A stretch of 64,000 bases of DNA from Melampsora larici-populina 98AG31 (taxonomy: Eukaryota; Basidiomycota; Pucciniomycetes; Pucciniales; Melampsoraceae), in contig NW_006768788.1 in the NCBI RefSeq assembly GCF_000204055.1, positions 757,115 to 821,114 of the forward strand, given 5' to 3'. Position numbers and translations under genes: made by a program. Numbering within the stretch: position 1 is the first letter of the stretch; each line of letters starts with the position of its first letter. Below, in pieces: positions 33,814 to 46,781 of the stretch. The notes under the pieces are model-generated. The model was not told where the DNA came from and did not search any database. It saw only the letters and a list, made by a program, of their open reading frames with translations.

Positions 33814-36104
33814 TTATGCTCGCGGGAGGTTTGCGGCTGAAGACATGTCAAAGTTACCTAGAAATTGTACATTTGAACGTGCCTCCAACTTTTCCATCAA
33901 GTGGTTGTTGTGTAGTCGGATCATTTTGTCTAAAAAAAAGTGTACCGTACATGACCCATGTTTCGACACATGGCGTCGAACCGTCCGAACCATGCGTTGG
34001 TGATTTCGGCAGCCGAGGCATTGAATCTCCAGCTACCGTCTGGCCTTTTCAGCTCAGGGAAGAGGTTGGGGTGGTTGTTGAGACGGCAGGTTGTGTGAGA
34101 ATCCTTGTGGGACTTGATGTGAAAAGTATCCACGGGCATCATGGTGTGCTTGAAATCCTCCCGGTCCTTGGCGTTCGATCGTATGTGGCAGTAGAGGCCG
34201 CACGCGTTGTCATAGAAGATGATCTGTGGCATGTTGTCCGGAAATGTCTCCCGGATGAATTCCTGACGTAGGTGTTTATTTAGTAAATCTGATGAATGGT
34301 AAGTAGAGTAAGATGTTGGTTGCTAACCTTCACTTTTGTTACGGATTCAGACTTGTAAAAAGTCTTTCTTGCAACTATGATTCCGCAAGTCGAGACCATC
34401 AGTTGCTCGTTATGTGTGCGGACTCGCGAGATGAGTATCCGCTTCTTCTTGCCTGCACTCTTGGCGGTCGCTTCTGCACTGGCTCCGCCGTCGCGAGCGC
34501 TTTCGTGTGCTCGCTCTTCAACCTCCGAATACAGGCGATCTTCCTCAGACAGGACGACCTCGCCGGTGTCGGCCTCGAGGAGGACACTTGGATCCATGTG
34601 TAGGTTTGAATGCGGGCAATTGAAACGTCGTGGTAGGCCAAAAAGGGATGTGTTACGTTCTTTGAAAGTAGTGTTGGCCTGGATGTGTTCTTCCAGGTGA
34701 CACGTCTTGGTGTTACCGACGACCTTGTTCATACATGGCTGGGCCTGACAAATGTCGTGTAATAGCTCTGTGTGCAGAGGGCAGAATCGGTCATTGACCT
34801 TTTCTAACGGGCTAGTGCAAGATACTTCGGTGGTAGTTGGATCGAGGGCTTTCAGTTGCTCTTGAGAAGCACTGCAAGCCCAAATGCCGAGGGTTACGCC
34901 GTCCGTGACCATTGAGCGTAGAACTGATGTACTTATTAAATAATTAACAAACACGTGATGATGAGATGACAAGTGCAATGACTTACTCTTCCCAGTGCCA
35001 GTTTCTTCGTCTATTGTGACTTCAGTGCATGTAGAGCAAACGTGTGCTGTATGGCCGTTTCCCTCTAATTCCAACCATTCGCTATGTTGTTTCATTGCCG
35101 ATTCATATCGCTTGTCGTCTGCTCCTTTGGCATTGCCCGTTAGGCGGATTCCTCGAATGGCGTAGACATCCATCAGGCGATGGATGTCCAGTCCTAGTGA
35201 ACACACGTTAGCACTCAGTCTCCGAGTGTACCGGTTTTTGTTGAAGTCGTTGGTGTACTTCTGCTTCAGGTTGGCATGAGTTTGATTATACGAATTCACT
35301 ACGTTGTAAACGGATACTCTGAATATTGAAAATGATATGTCATTGAACTGCGACGTAGGCCATTCATATATGGAATGGGTCAGTTACTTACATGGCTAAG
35401 TTCTGGAGATGGTTGAAGTGATTGGCAAGGCGGTGCGTCATGAAGTAGTGCTGTGTTACCTGGAAATGTTCTTCCGGCTGCCCTTCCGCTACTGTGTAAT
35501 ATTTGCGTTCGATATCGCAACTGTAGTAACAGGGCGTGTAGGCCGTCTTGCAAACTGGCCAAATAATAATTGAGTATCTTTCAGTTATATGATGAGTTGG
35601 AACTAATGTAATGTTCAACTCACCACGACAATAAAAATTAACGTATTGGAGAGTCTGTAATCCAGCGATGTCAAAGATATATCCAAACTTTGGTTTGCGC
35701 CGCTCGAGGGTCAACGGGCGGCCTGTGTGGCTGTCGATGCAGTTGAAACAATGATGGGTGGGTGGTTGGAAGTAGCGTTCGGCAAGTGTGAGGGATATAG
35801 GCCTTCTCGCGCGTGAGGGTATGCCATGTTCTTGGAACAGGGTGGTGTTGTAATGGCACGTAGGTATTGCTTCATATGCGATGTTCCATAGATGCCCCCA
35901 CTTAGAATCCGGCTGGCCTGCCTCAAGGCATTGAGTAAGGAATTTGTAGGGGGCATGATTTGGTGATGTGATGAAAGCGCCGTTGGTACGCTTCCAAAAT
36001 TCCGCGGCGAGCGTGGCAAACTTGGTCAGCTGGCTCAGGGTCAAGTCCTGGTGAGCTTGTGGGTCCAAGGCATGGAGCTGTGTCATCAGCTCGGTGACTA
36101 GCAT
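33814..36104 (-). pseudogene. KDZ-type transposase with CxC5/CxC6-like cysteine clusters; one-base slip
   Basis: Exons 36104-35624, 35554-35392, 35318-34987, 34923-34328 and 34262-33814; junctions GT-AG. Cys pairs occur in exons 1-2 (HHCFNCID; YCRVCKTAYTPCYYSC) and again in exons 3-4 (HVCSTCTEV; IWACSAS; DRFCPLH, then CMNKVV...TCHLEEH), like the cysteine clusters that accompany Kyakuja-Dileera-Zisupton transposases. The last exon has QIIFYDNACGLYCHIRSN (residue about 541) and AAEITNAWFGRF, giving Asp and Glu candidates for the active site. A run of 8 A (33931-33938) puts the frame out by one; with nine it continues to TAA at 33816-33814 for another 40 residues (674 codons in all). This may be a real mutation or a homopolymer sequencing error. 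No TIRs were identified. Confidence 0.75.
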
Positions 36105-37249
36105 GGTGCTTGCTACGGATAACGTATGGTAGGAATATAGATGTCGATAAAGAAGTGGATGTATGGAAATTTCGAATATGGATTCGAACCAGAATGCGGC
36201 GGAACGGTGGGAGATGGGGCCGTTGCTATGTGTCGACGCATTGGTCTGACAGGCCATATGCAGACGTGAGAAATTCAACTAATTTATGAAATAGATAGCT
36301 CAATCGGGCAGCCACGACCAAAACTGTCAGGTCTGCGGCGCTCGCGCTCGCAATTTGCGAGCGCGCTCTCATCCTCCTCAGCCCTTCGATTCTTCTGCAA
36401 ACATCCAAGTTATGTACAGCCGTTGTAATATCTATCGGCAGTTTTTTAAGAAGATGTGTTGTCGTCGGATTTAATGAAGACGGCAAAAACTCGAAAAACC
36501 CCATTTGAGGTTAGAAACTCTATGCTCTGCTCGTTTGAGATTGGATATGTAAGTTTACTATTCCCTCTCTCCTTATATTTCCTGATGGGTTCGGACAAGA
36601 AACGCCGTTTGGACCTCTGTCTACGGGGTGGAGTGTGAGCAAGCGTAAGTAGCGTAAGGTACATAACGACTTAACAGTTATGTACACGAACCATCTGAGC
36701 TAGAGATTTCCAATACAGGAAATCTTCAAGCTTCCAGATTGCTACTTTATCGCAAGAGCTCAAACTCAGAAACTTTGATCATTAATCAAATTTTAAACAT
36801 ATTATCAACAACAAAGTATTCAAGATTTGAGCATAATAGAAGTAAGAACTTTGCAAAAAAAGAGAAATTACAAGGGCATCAAACGGAAGCAACAAATTAT
36901 TTCCCGAACAAAACAATACAAGACGGAAGCTAAGAGGGTTCAGCAGAGCTCCATCAGTGAATCCCGCAAGTTTAGAACAACAACTTCAGAGGAAAGAACC
37001 AACAAAGAAGAATCAGACTACCGAAGAACAGAATCAGGAGTCAAAGATCAAATGTATTGTGGTCAAAGGCCCGAATCCTCAAGGAAAAGAAAATAGCCAA
37101 AAGGATTCTCAAGGACAAGCTGAAACACCAATAATCCCTCCGACTACCAGCAGTTTGCCAGATTCAACACAAGACTCAGTAACAGCGACAAACTTGACCG
37201 GAAAGTCAGGGTTGCCGACTAAAGGTCTGGACATGGTCAAGACCTAAAA
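36105..37249. other. Mostly non-coding; one doubtful open frame
   Basis: The 5' flank of the KDZ gene includes the palindrome CGCTCGCAATTTGCGAGCG (about 36344-36362) and GCGCGCTCTCATC, also present near 63634. A plus-strand open frame at 36957-37247 (96 codons, Lys/Gln/Ser-rich) has no recognisable feature and may be chance; I do not call it a gene. Confidence 0.35.
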
Positions 37250-38990
37250 AGGTTTTGAGGCATTCTCAAAACTCTGTTGTGGTGGCTATCTCTAGGATGG
37301 TGTAATGCAGTAGTCAACCTTGCTCCTGACATTGCAGGAGTGAGGTTGGCAAGCTTTGGGAGAAACCTAGAGTTTTCTCTCCGGCGCAAGCGTGAGGATT
37401 CTGTGTGGAAACTCACGGTAGGCGCACGAGAAAGAAAGCGTCACTACAAGACGGGTAAGAGACCCTTCGAACCCACTCACAGGGAGTGAAGGATTGCAGA
37501 GCCAAGACCCTGCGAAGGGTATCAAAACCCGTCCTCGTAGGGACAGAACTCCAGGGAGTATTCTCCAACTAATACAAATCGAGTTGCATTTTACATAGAA
37601 TGGGGCAGTGGACACTAATTGCGCATTACAAGAAAATTGCAGCCACAAGGTTATAAAATGGCCTCAACGTTGTCATCTGAAATCCCGCGCCAGCCTTACG
37701 GTGTCTTTAAGCAGAGACCGCGAGTAACGATGTACGTAGTGTTTATAGGCTGACAATTTCCAACAACCAGCGTACTTCAACGAGTTCATGGAGCAGCCCA
37801 TATTCGCGCGTAGTGACGCACCACCGATTTGCATGCTGTGCCCGGACCAGTTACAAGTTTGTGGTTGGTGATGTTTTAGGACTGCCAACACGGTAGATTA
37901 GGGCGGTTCAAGAAGAGCTTTTACACCCCTTTTTAAATTTTATGTTTTGTTCGGGTGCTTTAAATTTTAAGTATAATTATAAGTTCGCGAACCACCTCTA
38001 GAGGTGGTTCACAGTTTTGCGATCACTCGATTTTGCTTAAATTTCTTACGACTGTCAGGTCCGAATGATGAAAAAAAGATCATCTTCCATTTTTTTTGTT
38101 TTTTGGTGTACCTGGATGTGAGAGTTTTTTCTCATTAGCTATGGATTCTTTTGCGAAATACTCCATAATCGACTGCTAAAACAAGCCGTTGAACTTCACC
38201 GAGGCAAGTAGAAACAGGGCAGAGGACTAAAGAAGAACCGTTGGGCGCAGAAAAAAAAGGAGGTATGAGCGTTGGAATACGTTGGCCCTTTTTTTAAAAG
38301 GCCTTAAAACTTAGTTTTAGAGCGTTCGTGACTGAGCGATCAAGAATTTTAAGGAGTGAGCAACCTTAAAAAACTTGATCGCAACTCTGCGTCACGTTGC
38401 TCGCATTTCTCAACTTGAACCGCCCTATTGTTGTAGCGGCTTGTGAGGAAGGATACCGCGAAAAAGAGGATCTGACGGTAAACCTTTTGATGCCAATAAG
38501 AGACGTCGCAATGCGGATATTGGATCAAGACGGTTTGGCTGATGCCAAAGACGTAACAGTTGAACCTCTCCGGGAGCTGCCGTCTTCGCCATTTGTAAGC
38601 GGATGGTTGCAGAAGTTGAGTCTGCGGAGAATTGTACATCACATCGTCAAACGTAGACTGCTGGATGATCATCGTGTAAGGTTAGCTCTCCTAGGCAAGC
38701 CAGGCCCCAGAATGCCACTAAGAAGAGAGCCCTCAAAGTTATGTTAGGTAGCAAGCTTCCTTTCAGACGGTTGAAGAGATAGTCGAGATCAAGTAAGGTC
38801 AGGCCGTCACGTTTCTTCTTGCCTAACACTATCTCGCACTTCTTTGTCGCTTTCAATACGATCCGAAGCCGATCTCCGTCGAGAGTAGGGAAACGCACGT
38901 TATGTAAACTGTGCCACATTCATAAGCCAGTCAGGTATCATCTGGTTTTCTCGTTCACTACGCAGTCTTGATTGTGTGGGTCGCCGCACC
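37250..38990 (-). pseudogene. Second, decayed DIRS copy: tyrosine recombinase fragments split by a MITE
   Basis: Minus-strand fragments similar to the recombinase at 28026-29054: 38919-38647 (LRIVLKATKKCE; LVAFWGLACLGELTLHDD, the first-Arg region with Arg changed to Cys) and 37891-37673 (GHSMQIGGASLRAN, where the HxxR Arg is Gln). The fragments flank a 525-bp MITE at 37901-38425 that entered between the codons before VLAVLK. Frames are broken in several places. The 3' structured region is kept at 37313-37533. About 60-70% similar to the first copy by eye, so an older insertion. Confidence 0.8.
37901..38425. mobile_element. 525-bp MITE with TA target site, inside the DIRS fragment
   Basis: Ends are GGGCGGTTCAAG (37901-37912) and CTTGAACCGCCC (38414-38425), flanked by TA at 37899-37900 and 38426-38427. 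Interior has no coding capacity and holds a CCACCTCTAGAGGTGG palindrome (about 38001-38016). Its flanks join into the recombinase reading frame, which proves insertion. A related right half is at about 53870-54006. Confidence 0.85.
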
Positions 38991-41900
38991 AAAGTATCAT
39001 CATAAATCATAAACATTAAAGGAGAACTTTCAATTTGAACAAAACTGGACAAAACCCCTTCCCTGCTTGAAAATTTGATAGTTTCAAGTACTTGATGTTT
39101 CTGACTCTCTTACATTCTCCAATCCATGACCATTGTTGTATCAACTCTCTCTTGATCCCCTTTTCACTGATTCACACTTTTTCAACTTTCTCTTTTAACT
39201 TGGCTTGCCAGTCAAACTCATTCCTTGACTACTATCTAATCAAAAGGTTTTCAATATTCACTCCACCCTCAATTCCAGCTCGAAGAAATTGTTCATTGTT
39301 AAGTGTCAATGCTTTCATCCCGAACTCAAACCTTCAGCTGACACAAAGTTCTGATGTTCCTAGATCCGCCACAGTCCTTCAACATATTCTAGGGTTAAGG
39401 GTTGGTTACGGTTCATCCCCATTCTTGTATTCCAGCCATGCTCGGTTTGACTTGTCAACATCTGTTCAAGGGGTGGCTTTGAATCACAAACCCCATCATC
39501 CTGGCTTTGCTGAAAGTCTTTGGATCATGTGTGCTTTGGATCTCATAACCTCAGAAGGTCATCTCCACCAATCCGTAATCAGCATACAAATCAACTCACT
39601 TACTCAAACCTCGCATATCTGCTTATATTGTTTCAAAGGTCATTCAAAATTTATCGACCTTTTTAGGTGAAGAAAAAGAGGTAAATGTCCAATGATTCAT
39701 CACCAATCAGAACTCTTACTAACACAATATGATATGTATGACTTCTTAGATCAATCGGCCTTGAAACACAGCTGAACAATTGACAAAGATCATGAACAAT
39801 TGCTCTTAACCAATGCAAAGATGTTGTTCAAGCCCTCAAAGCTCTTGATCCAAGCACTTCATTTCAATGGGATCATTGGGCATGCGAAGCTGGTGGATCC
39901 AGTACATCCACTTCAATCTTGCCATGATCTCTAGCTTTTGTATCTGACTAATAAACATTTCTTCCTTTGCTTCTTGGTTGCATATCAGCATCAATGATTG
40001 GAATTGAATCACATTGGTGTGAATTGGCCACTTTCATACCTGAGTGAAGCTCATTTGTCAGAAGATTCAATTTAGGAAGGTATGTATATTCCTTCAAGAT
40101 CATTGAACATCTGGCTTTTGCTGAAAAAATGCCATTGAAATCTCATTTCGACATTGATTTTTCGAAGATTGCATCAGCTCAAAGTGTCTGATGATAAATT
40201 GTTCAAATCTTGTCAAATACATCATCCAGTTTCATGTAAGACTTATTTAAAGAGTCGAATCGAATTGGAACAAGCCAACTTAACTTGAATCAAATCGAAT
40301 CTGAACAAAACAGAATGGAACAACAAATCTGCACAAAACAGATTGAACCGAATTGAATCAAATCAAAACAAATCGGATCGAGTTAACAATGGCTAAAACG
40401 GATTTGTTAGAAATGGTTTGAACTGAATCGATGAAATAGAATTTTATAAATTAGGCTGATTGAATTGATCATCACACAGCAATTTATCACGATTCAAAAT
40501 GTATCATGCTTCTCATAGGGAACAAAAGAAAGATGGACAAATAACGAGTTGGAAGATGCATCCTTCTCATTGGATACAGATCTAACAGCTCGAGGTAGAA
40601 TACATTATCAACCTATCTTCTGGATTCACCTTTTCATTTAATGAAGGCCGCAAGCAGATTCTGAATTAATTATAGTTTTTAAACTTTTGGTCAGGATTGT
40701 TTCAAAATTAAGTGGAAGCGACTTTAATATCAATATTTATATCAAATCAAACATCAAGAAAACAACATCAAGACAAGCATAAAAAACACATTAAAGGTTG
40801 ACATCTCATCAAACTAAAAAATTACTTCAAATTGATCCCAATAGGATAAGCAAATAACCATCTGAACATCAAGCAAAGCAAAAATCAACATTGATTAGAC
40901 TATCATTGTCCCATCATTTTGCATCATATGATATATATGATATAAAATTATGTTTGATTCAGATATTAATCTCATTAAACAAAAGCAAGAAGGTCATCAC
41001 CTCTATCCAGAATCACCTATTCTCAAACATATAACATTCAAACAAAAAAAGGAAGGCATTAAATTAGACTTGGCTTTTTTATCAAATGCTTCAAATGTTT
41101 TATATTTGTCATACTGTATGAATTGATTTTCATCTGCCCATGTTTGTCATGAAGATTTCCCAATGTGTCATAGTTTTATATCTCTATCCACCACAGGGAA
41201 GATCAATTGTTTCCTATTTTCCTCCCATGTGTCAAATTTCTGTTCCTGTTTTCCTGGTCTGCATAGTATCACAATGGATTTTTTCAACTCTTCAATTGTC
41301 AACTTCATATATCTGAAGGGTTTTTAAGGCAGATGGAATGAATCAATATATATCCACCATTGAAAAGAGTCATGAGTAGTTGATTTGGCTTCATCAATTT
41401 TTACATCCAAGAGTGTTTTTAAATGTCAATATCATATGAACAGCATTGAAAAGACAGCCTTGACATGACTGGAAATTTGAAGAGAAGAATATGATTACAA
41501 AACTTGAAAGTCATCCAAATAATTGATTATCATCAGCAAGTTTCAAGACTACAAATGCTAACTCCTCAACATTTTCAATGTATTCCCCCTGTTTTTGATG
41601 TATTCTTAAAAGTCTACATTGTTAGACTTAAAAATGCTTGAAGAAGGCACATCAAACATTGACTTTGAGAGAATTGTCCAATGTATTAAAATTTGTAGAA
41701 TTGACTGCATCTTCCTTTAAGACCCAAGATTAGATCATTCAAATCGGGGATATGCATGTAAATTGTAAAAAGTGAGGAGGACCAGAGCTTACAAACTCAT
41801 ATGTTTCTGGATGATTGGTGAAATATTGGGGTTTCAAGTGATAAGGCATATGAGGAATTGTTTTGTTTAATGCATCAATCCAATCAATTCCAAAAAGTGT

Positions 41901-42489
41901 TATAAACAGATTTTGATAGCAAGAAATACAGATAAAATAAAGATACTAATGCAAAGTAATCATCAAAAGTTGGATACAGACAAGTCTGGATGAGAGATTT
42001 GTCTTGACATTTGACAGATTCTGGGTTCATATATTGCACAACTTGTAATATATCACTTGCTGGAGCTAGACATGAATACCAAAAGAATCCTGTGGAAGCC
42101 TATGTAAACAGAAATAGGGGTTCAAGTTTGGTTGTTTTTGCATATTTTTGTACAATTTGGACAAGTCATGTATAGAAAAATCTTTGTAAAACCAACATAT
42201 TTTTAATTTGGGACACCTTTTTAGGTGTCTTGCACCATGAAATTCATGCATATTTTTCAACAAGAGGCAAGTTATTGTGGCTTAGAAATACAAAAAACCT
42301 TCTGACTTTAAACCACTTATTACGCCCACATCAACCCACTTACATCAAGAGTTGACTGTATAATATTTATTCATGGATCAATCAAGATTTATGATTTTCA
42401 ATTCAATCAGCATGTTACAATCTTTGGAACATAAAGGTATAAATGAAGCGCCCATGTCTTTTCTTGGGATTGAATTTGATCATCTAGAC
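38991..42489. other. 3.5-kb A+T-rich gene-poor stretch
   Basis: No convincing gene. The longest open frame (39092-39670, + strand, 192 codons) has no Met-supported start context, motif or splice signal and an odd His/Ser/Leu-rich make-up. 40255-40400 is a degenerate simple-sequence run built on GAATCRAATYGAA/ACAAAACAGA words. The remainder looks like decayed DNA. Confidence 0.5.
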
Positions 42490-45400
42490 CAATACCCGAA
42501 CCGCTCTGCACCATATAGCGGTTGCGGAGCAATATTGCAGCGATTTTGGCGTGCGCTGTAGGCACCGCCATACATAGCGCAGCCCGATCCAGGGTCGGGT
42601 TTTCTCATAGCGGAGGAAACGCTGCGCAACCCGGCCTGGGAGGTCTTTCTCCGATATATAGCGGAGAAAGACCTCCCAGGCCGGCTGGGTACAGGGTGAC
42701 CGTATGGCTCTTTCACCACATTACGCCACATCACCAGATACAACGCCAATTAGATTCAAATCATCCCTTTTCAAACGATGGTAACCAATCCCTGGCCTCA
42801 CGTTTTGAATCCAACCACGGTCAGCTTGTGGTTCAATGTAGTTCAAATTTTTACCACATATTTAAGGCGAGTAAATCATCAATCGATCACAAATCCAAGC
42901 TCCTCAGTCGCTCATCTTCAATCTTTGATTTTACCGAATTCAACTCGTTTCACAATGGCTCCATCAAAAAACTCTTCACAAACTTCAAGTTCAAACAATT
43001 CAACTAAATCAACCAAAAGTACCCTTCAAGTTCCCAGCAAGGCACTGTCCAAGCGAAGCCTTCGACCACCAAGTCCAGCTTGCACCCAGCCAGGATTTGT
43101 CATCCCTCCAAACGACTCACGTTCTGCTATCACAGTCTCTTTGACTGCTGAAGAAGAACCTGGACCACTCGCTTCTCGGGCTGCTTCACCTCGACCCCCG
43201 ACTCCTACCAACAACAAGAGCAAGAAACATCCATCAGCACAACCAAGAGCCAAGGCAACTCGAAATGGGAAGGTTGGATTTTTTACTCTACTGTGTAATA
43301 CTATAGGTTAATGTATGTTACTGACGATCCTTTTTCTTCTTTTGTTCTCTTATTCTTTTGATAGTCTTTTTTGTCAACTAGCAAACGAGTCAGATCTCCA
43401 TCACCAAGCTCATCGGGTAGCACACAGTCACCTCGACCATCTAAGAGGACCAATGTGGATGTGAGCTTGCTCATTTATCTTGTTTTATCATTCTTTTTTC
43501 ATACAACACTATCACTCTCATCTAATTATATGTGACTAATCTTTCCCTATATTTTACTATCTTCTGTTTAGCCCTACGAGATTCCTGACAATGTAGACTT
43601 GTCTCAGGAATCGGACATTGAGGTTGTAGGGTCAAAAGAAATTGGATACAATGAAGGTCGGACACTTGGTGTCAAGGAACTCCTCAAGTTTTATTACCCT
43701 CCAAAAGTGTGATTGTTTATTTTTATTATTGTCTCAACTTTTCACTTCTCTTTCCCAATGACTGACATGTCATCTTTCCACCATTTATAATATAGCGCCG
43801 CCAGTACAAGTGTAGATGGTGTAATAACACGTATCTCAAACAACCTACCTCTTACTTTAATCTTTGGGGACATTGCGATGGAAACGAAACCCGTCTGGCC
43901 TGCAAGCAGCGCAATCAAGCAATTGCTGGAGGGGTTATTCTTCCACTCAGCTATCTCAAAAAGCTGGACCAGGAACAAAAACTCACAAAGACGACCTTAG
44001 ATTCTTTTGTAAAAGGACCAACTTTCACAGTTGATCTTTTGAACATGATCTTAGTCGTCTGGATTGTTCGACACGCCCTCCCTTGGGCTCGATTCGAGGA
44101 TGTTGCCCTTCGAGTCGCCTTTTACACTATCAATCGTAGTGCTTTAGTCCGATCGACTTGTTGGGCTTCTCAAAAGTCCATTAAACTTTTCTCAGCCTTG
44201 CATAATAAGGCCATCAATACGTTGAAAGTAAGCAACTTCAACATCCTCTTTCCTTTATTCTTGCATTCATTCTTCTAATGTTTTATCTACATAGGAAAAC
44301 AAAGGTCGGTTTTGTCTAGTACACGACGTTTGGACGACCAAAGGCAATTGATACGCCTTTGTGGGAGCCACTGCCAATTCGTTGATAACAATTGGGAGTC
44401 CCAATCAACTCATCTTACCCTCAAGATGGTCGGTTGGCGTCATTTTGGGGTTCTTCTAGCTCGACCCATTGGTCGATTCTTGATTGGACATGGCCTTCAT
44501 AAGAAGATCAGTCTCTCTTTTCCTTGACTTCCCTCTCTCATCCTTCTTTTTGTTTTATCAATTGATCTTGTTATAATAACTTACTTTTTTTCTCTTCATT
44601 TTTTTTCCCTATATCTTTTTTTCATCCTACTTACATGCTAGCCCAGACCACCGACAGTGGAGGTAACAACGGGCCCATGGCCTCCGAAGTTCAGTCTATG
44701 TTTTCTGAAGCTGAAGATTTGGTTTCATGGGACTCCTCAACTCACCATATCCGATGCTACGCCCATAAACTCAATCTTGTTGTTGGGCATGGCCTCAAGG
44801 CGATTGGTCAGAAGGTAGGTCGGACAAAGCCCTCTACTCCACACGGGGTCCCTCTTCCCATTCCAGGAGTTGAGGTCAACAATGGTGAGGATGATGTTGA
44901 GTATGATGATGAATCCGAAGAGGAGAACAAGAATGGTTTACCGGATGGGCCCGATGGTGTTGATGACGAAGAAGATGAAGAAGAACTTGGCGCTGTTGCT
45001 TTTGACAAGGACGATTTGGTCGCAAAGGCTCTTGAAAAGGTAAATACTAAATTAAGTGACTGTAACTCTTCTCAATTCTGATGTTTCTATGTGTTTCTCT
45101 TCTGTTACTTAGGTCGATTCAGTCTCTGGCCAAATTGCCAGCAGTGCAGCTCGTTGGAACGATTTCAAGACTCGTGCCACTCGGATGGGATACACAGGTC
45201 GAATGCTCAAAAGGCCTTGCAAGACTCGATGGAACAGTCACTACGAGAGTCGCAAGGTTGCTTGTGAGGCACAGGAGGTGAGACTTTGTCAATGTCTATG
45301 TTCCTTTCTCTTCACAGATATCACTTAACATTACTGATCATATTGTTTATAGGTTATCAACTCTATGATCGCAGCAGATCGCAAGGCTGCTTTTTTTAAA

Positions 45401-46781
45401 GGTGTCACGATTTCTGCCTCTGAATGGCATGCAGTCGAGTTAGTTAACAAGGTGTTGAAGGTACAGGTCTCTCTTTATCTCCATACTTTATTTTGATTCG
45501 TTTATTGACCAATGCCTTCTTTGTTTTAGACGTTTGTTGATGCCACAGCCAGAGTTGAGGGAAATGGCCCGACTGGTTGTATTCTCCTTGCAGAATACAA
45601 GAGAGTTATCAACAAGCTAAAACAACATCAAGCTGAATCTGTGACCTTCCCAAGTCTTGACAACGCCATTGACATCATGATCAAATGGCTCACCAAGTAT
45701 CAACACAAGGCTGCGGACTGCGAAGCTATAGTCCTAGCCACAATCCTTAAACCACAATATCAACAAAAATTCATATCACTTCATTACCCTGAATCCAAAA
45801 TCTCATCAAAGCTTTTGATTGAGTCTGCGTTCAACGAACTTGTGGAAGACTCTGAGGGACGTGAGACAACACCAACACCTGAAGAGCCAAATGACCCGGT
45901 GGATGTTGATGAGTTCGACGTTTTTGGGGATTCAAATGATCTATCAGCCAAGTCTCCCAGCTCGGAGTTGGAAGACTATCTGCAAGGCCGATTTCCAATC
46001 ACAAAAGAACAAATCCCACTCGATTGGTGGAAGGTTTGTCTTTGCTCTACTCCTTCTCTTTATCCCCTTTCTGATCCTTACAAGAGTTGTTAACTGACCT
46101 CCTCATATTCGGTCAACAGGTAAATCACCATCGTTTCCCAATACTTGCAAAGCTTGCCTGTGACTACCTATCAATCTCTGCCACTTCGTGCGCATGTGAG
46201 CGCACGTTTTCGGCCGCTGCCGATGTCTGTAGCCCATCGCGAGGAAGCATGCTACCTCGCACAATGGAGCAATTGGTTGGGTCTCAAGCCTGGTTGAAGG
46301 AAGGGATTATTCCTGATGGGGATTTTGAAGAAGCTGCAAGAGCCCTTCAATCCTATATTGACAAGATGCACAAAAAGAAGGGCAAGAAGGGGTAGTCTTT
46401 ATATCTGGGATATCTTTCACATGAATTTTGTTTTCACTTTGTCTTTTTTTGTTTTTCTTTCTTCCACTTGATTCCTATACCAAGTATAGTCGAATCCAAC
46501 CCACTCTCCTACCTCCCCAGCACTATAGAATGTTGGGCAGGTACACATGGGTTTTGAAATAAATCTTTTTCTTTTCTTTTAGCGTACACAGCGCGCTATA
46601 TAGCGGTTCCCTCCATAGCGCGCTAAAAAGCAATATTGTAGTGGTTTAAGCACTACAATATCCCGCAAAGACTTTTTTCTGCAAAATAGCGGAGTGGCAG
46701 CGCCCTGTTTCATAGCGGAGGCTGCGCACCACTACGGAATCTGGTCAAATTCCGTAGCGTTGCGCAGCGGTTTGGGTGTTG
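42490..46781. mobile_element. hAT transposon (4.3 kb), defective
   Basis: Short TIRs: CAATACCCGAACCGCTCTGC at 42490 and, as reverse complement at 46781, CAACACCCAAACCGCTGCGC. Subterminal regions are rich in TAGCGG words. Each end also has a strong hairpin: 23-bp perfect arms at 42631-42653/42662-42684 and 11-bp arms at 46633-46643/46651-46661. The 8-bp flanks (ATCTAGAC and CCATAAGC) do not match, so no target duplication is seen; a rearrangement may have exchanged one end. The right end lies within the 3' end of the MULE gene. Confidence 0.75.
42955..46395 (+). pseudogene. hAT transposase with BED finger, TGA and a frameshift
   Basis: Exons 42955-43272, 43365-43460, 43572-43706, 43796-44227, 44295-about 44508, 44642-45039, 45113-45277, 45353-45460, 45530-46033 and 46120-46395. 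A Ser/Pro-rich leader is followed by a BED-type zinc finger (YKCRWCNNTY...NLWGHCDG), the hAT core (FCLVHDVWTTKG; AQTTDSGGNNG; IRCYAHKLNLVVGHG; RPCKTRWNSHYES), an acidic insert (about 44880-44990) and the C-terminal hAT dimerisation domain (LACDYLSISATSCACERTFS). Exon 5 is broken: TGA at 44349-44351 where CGA would fit, and a +1 shift near 44380; its 3' splice donor (AGTCTCT) is also poor. The other exons are clean, so inactivation is recent or the copy is moved in trans. Confidence 0.88.

Noticed and set aside
36957..37247. 96-codon Lys/Gln-rich open frame
   Set aside because: Overlaps other open frames of similar composition, runs into the DIRS remnant and shows nothing recognisable.
39092..39670. 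192-codon open frame on the plus strand
   Set aside because: No motif, odd composition, no splice signals and decayed surroundings; likely chance.
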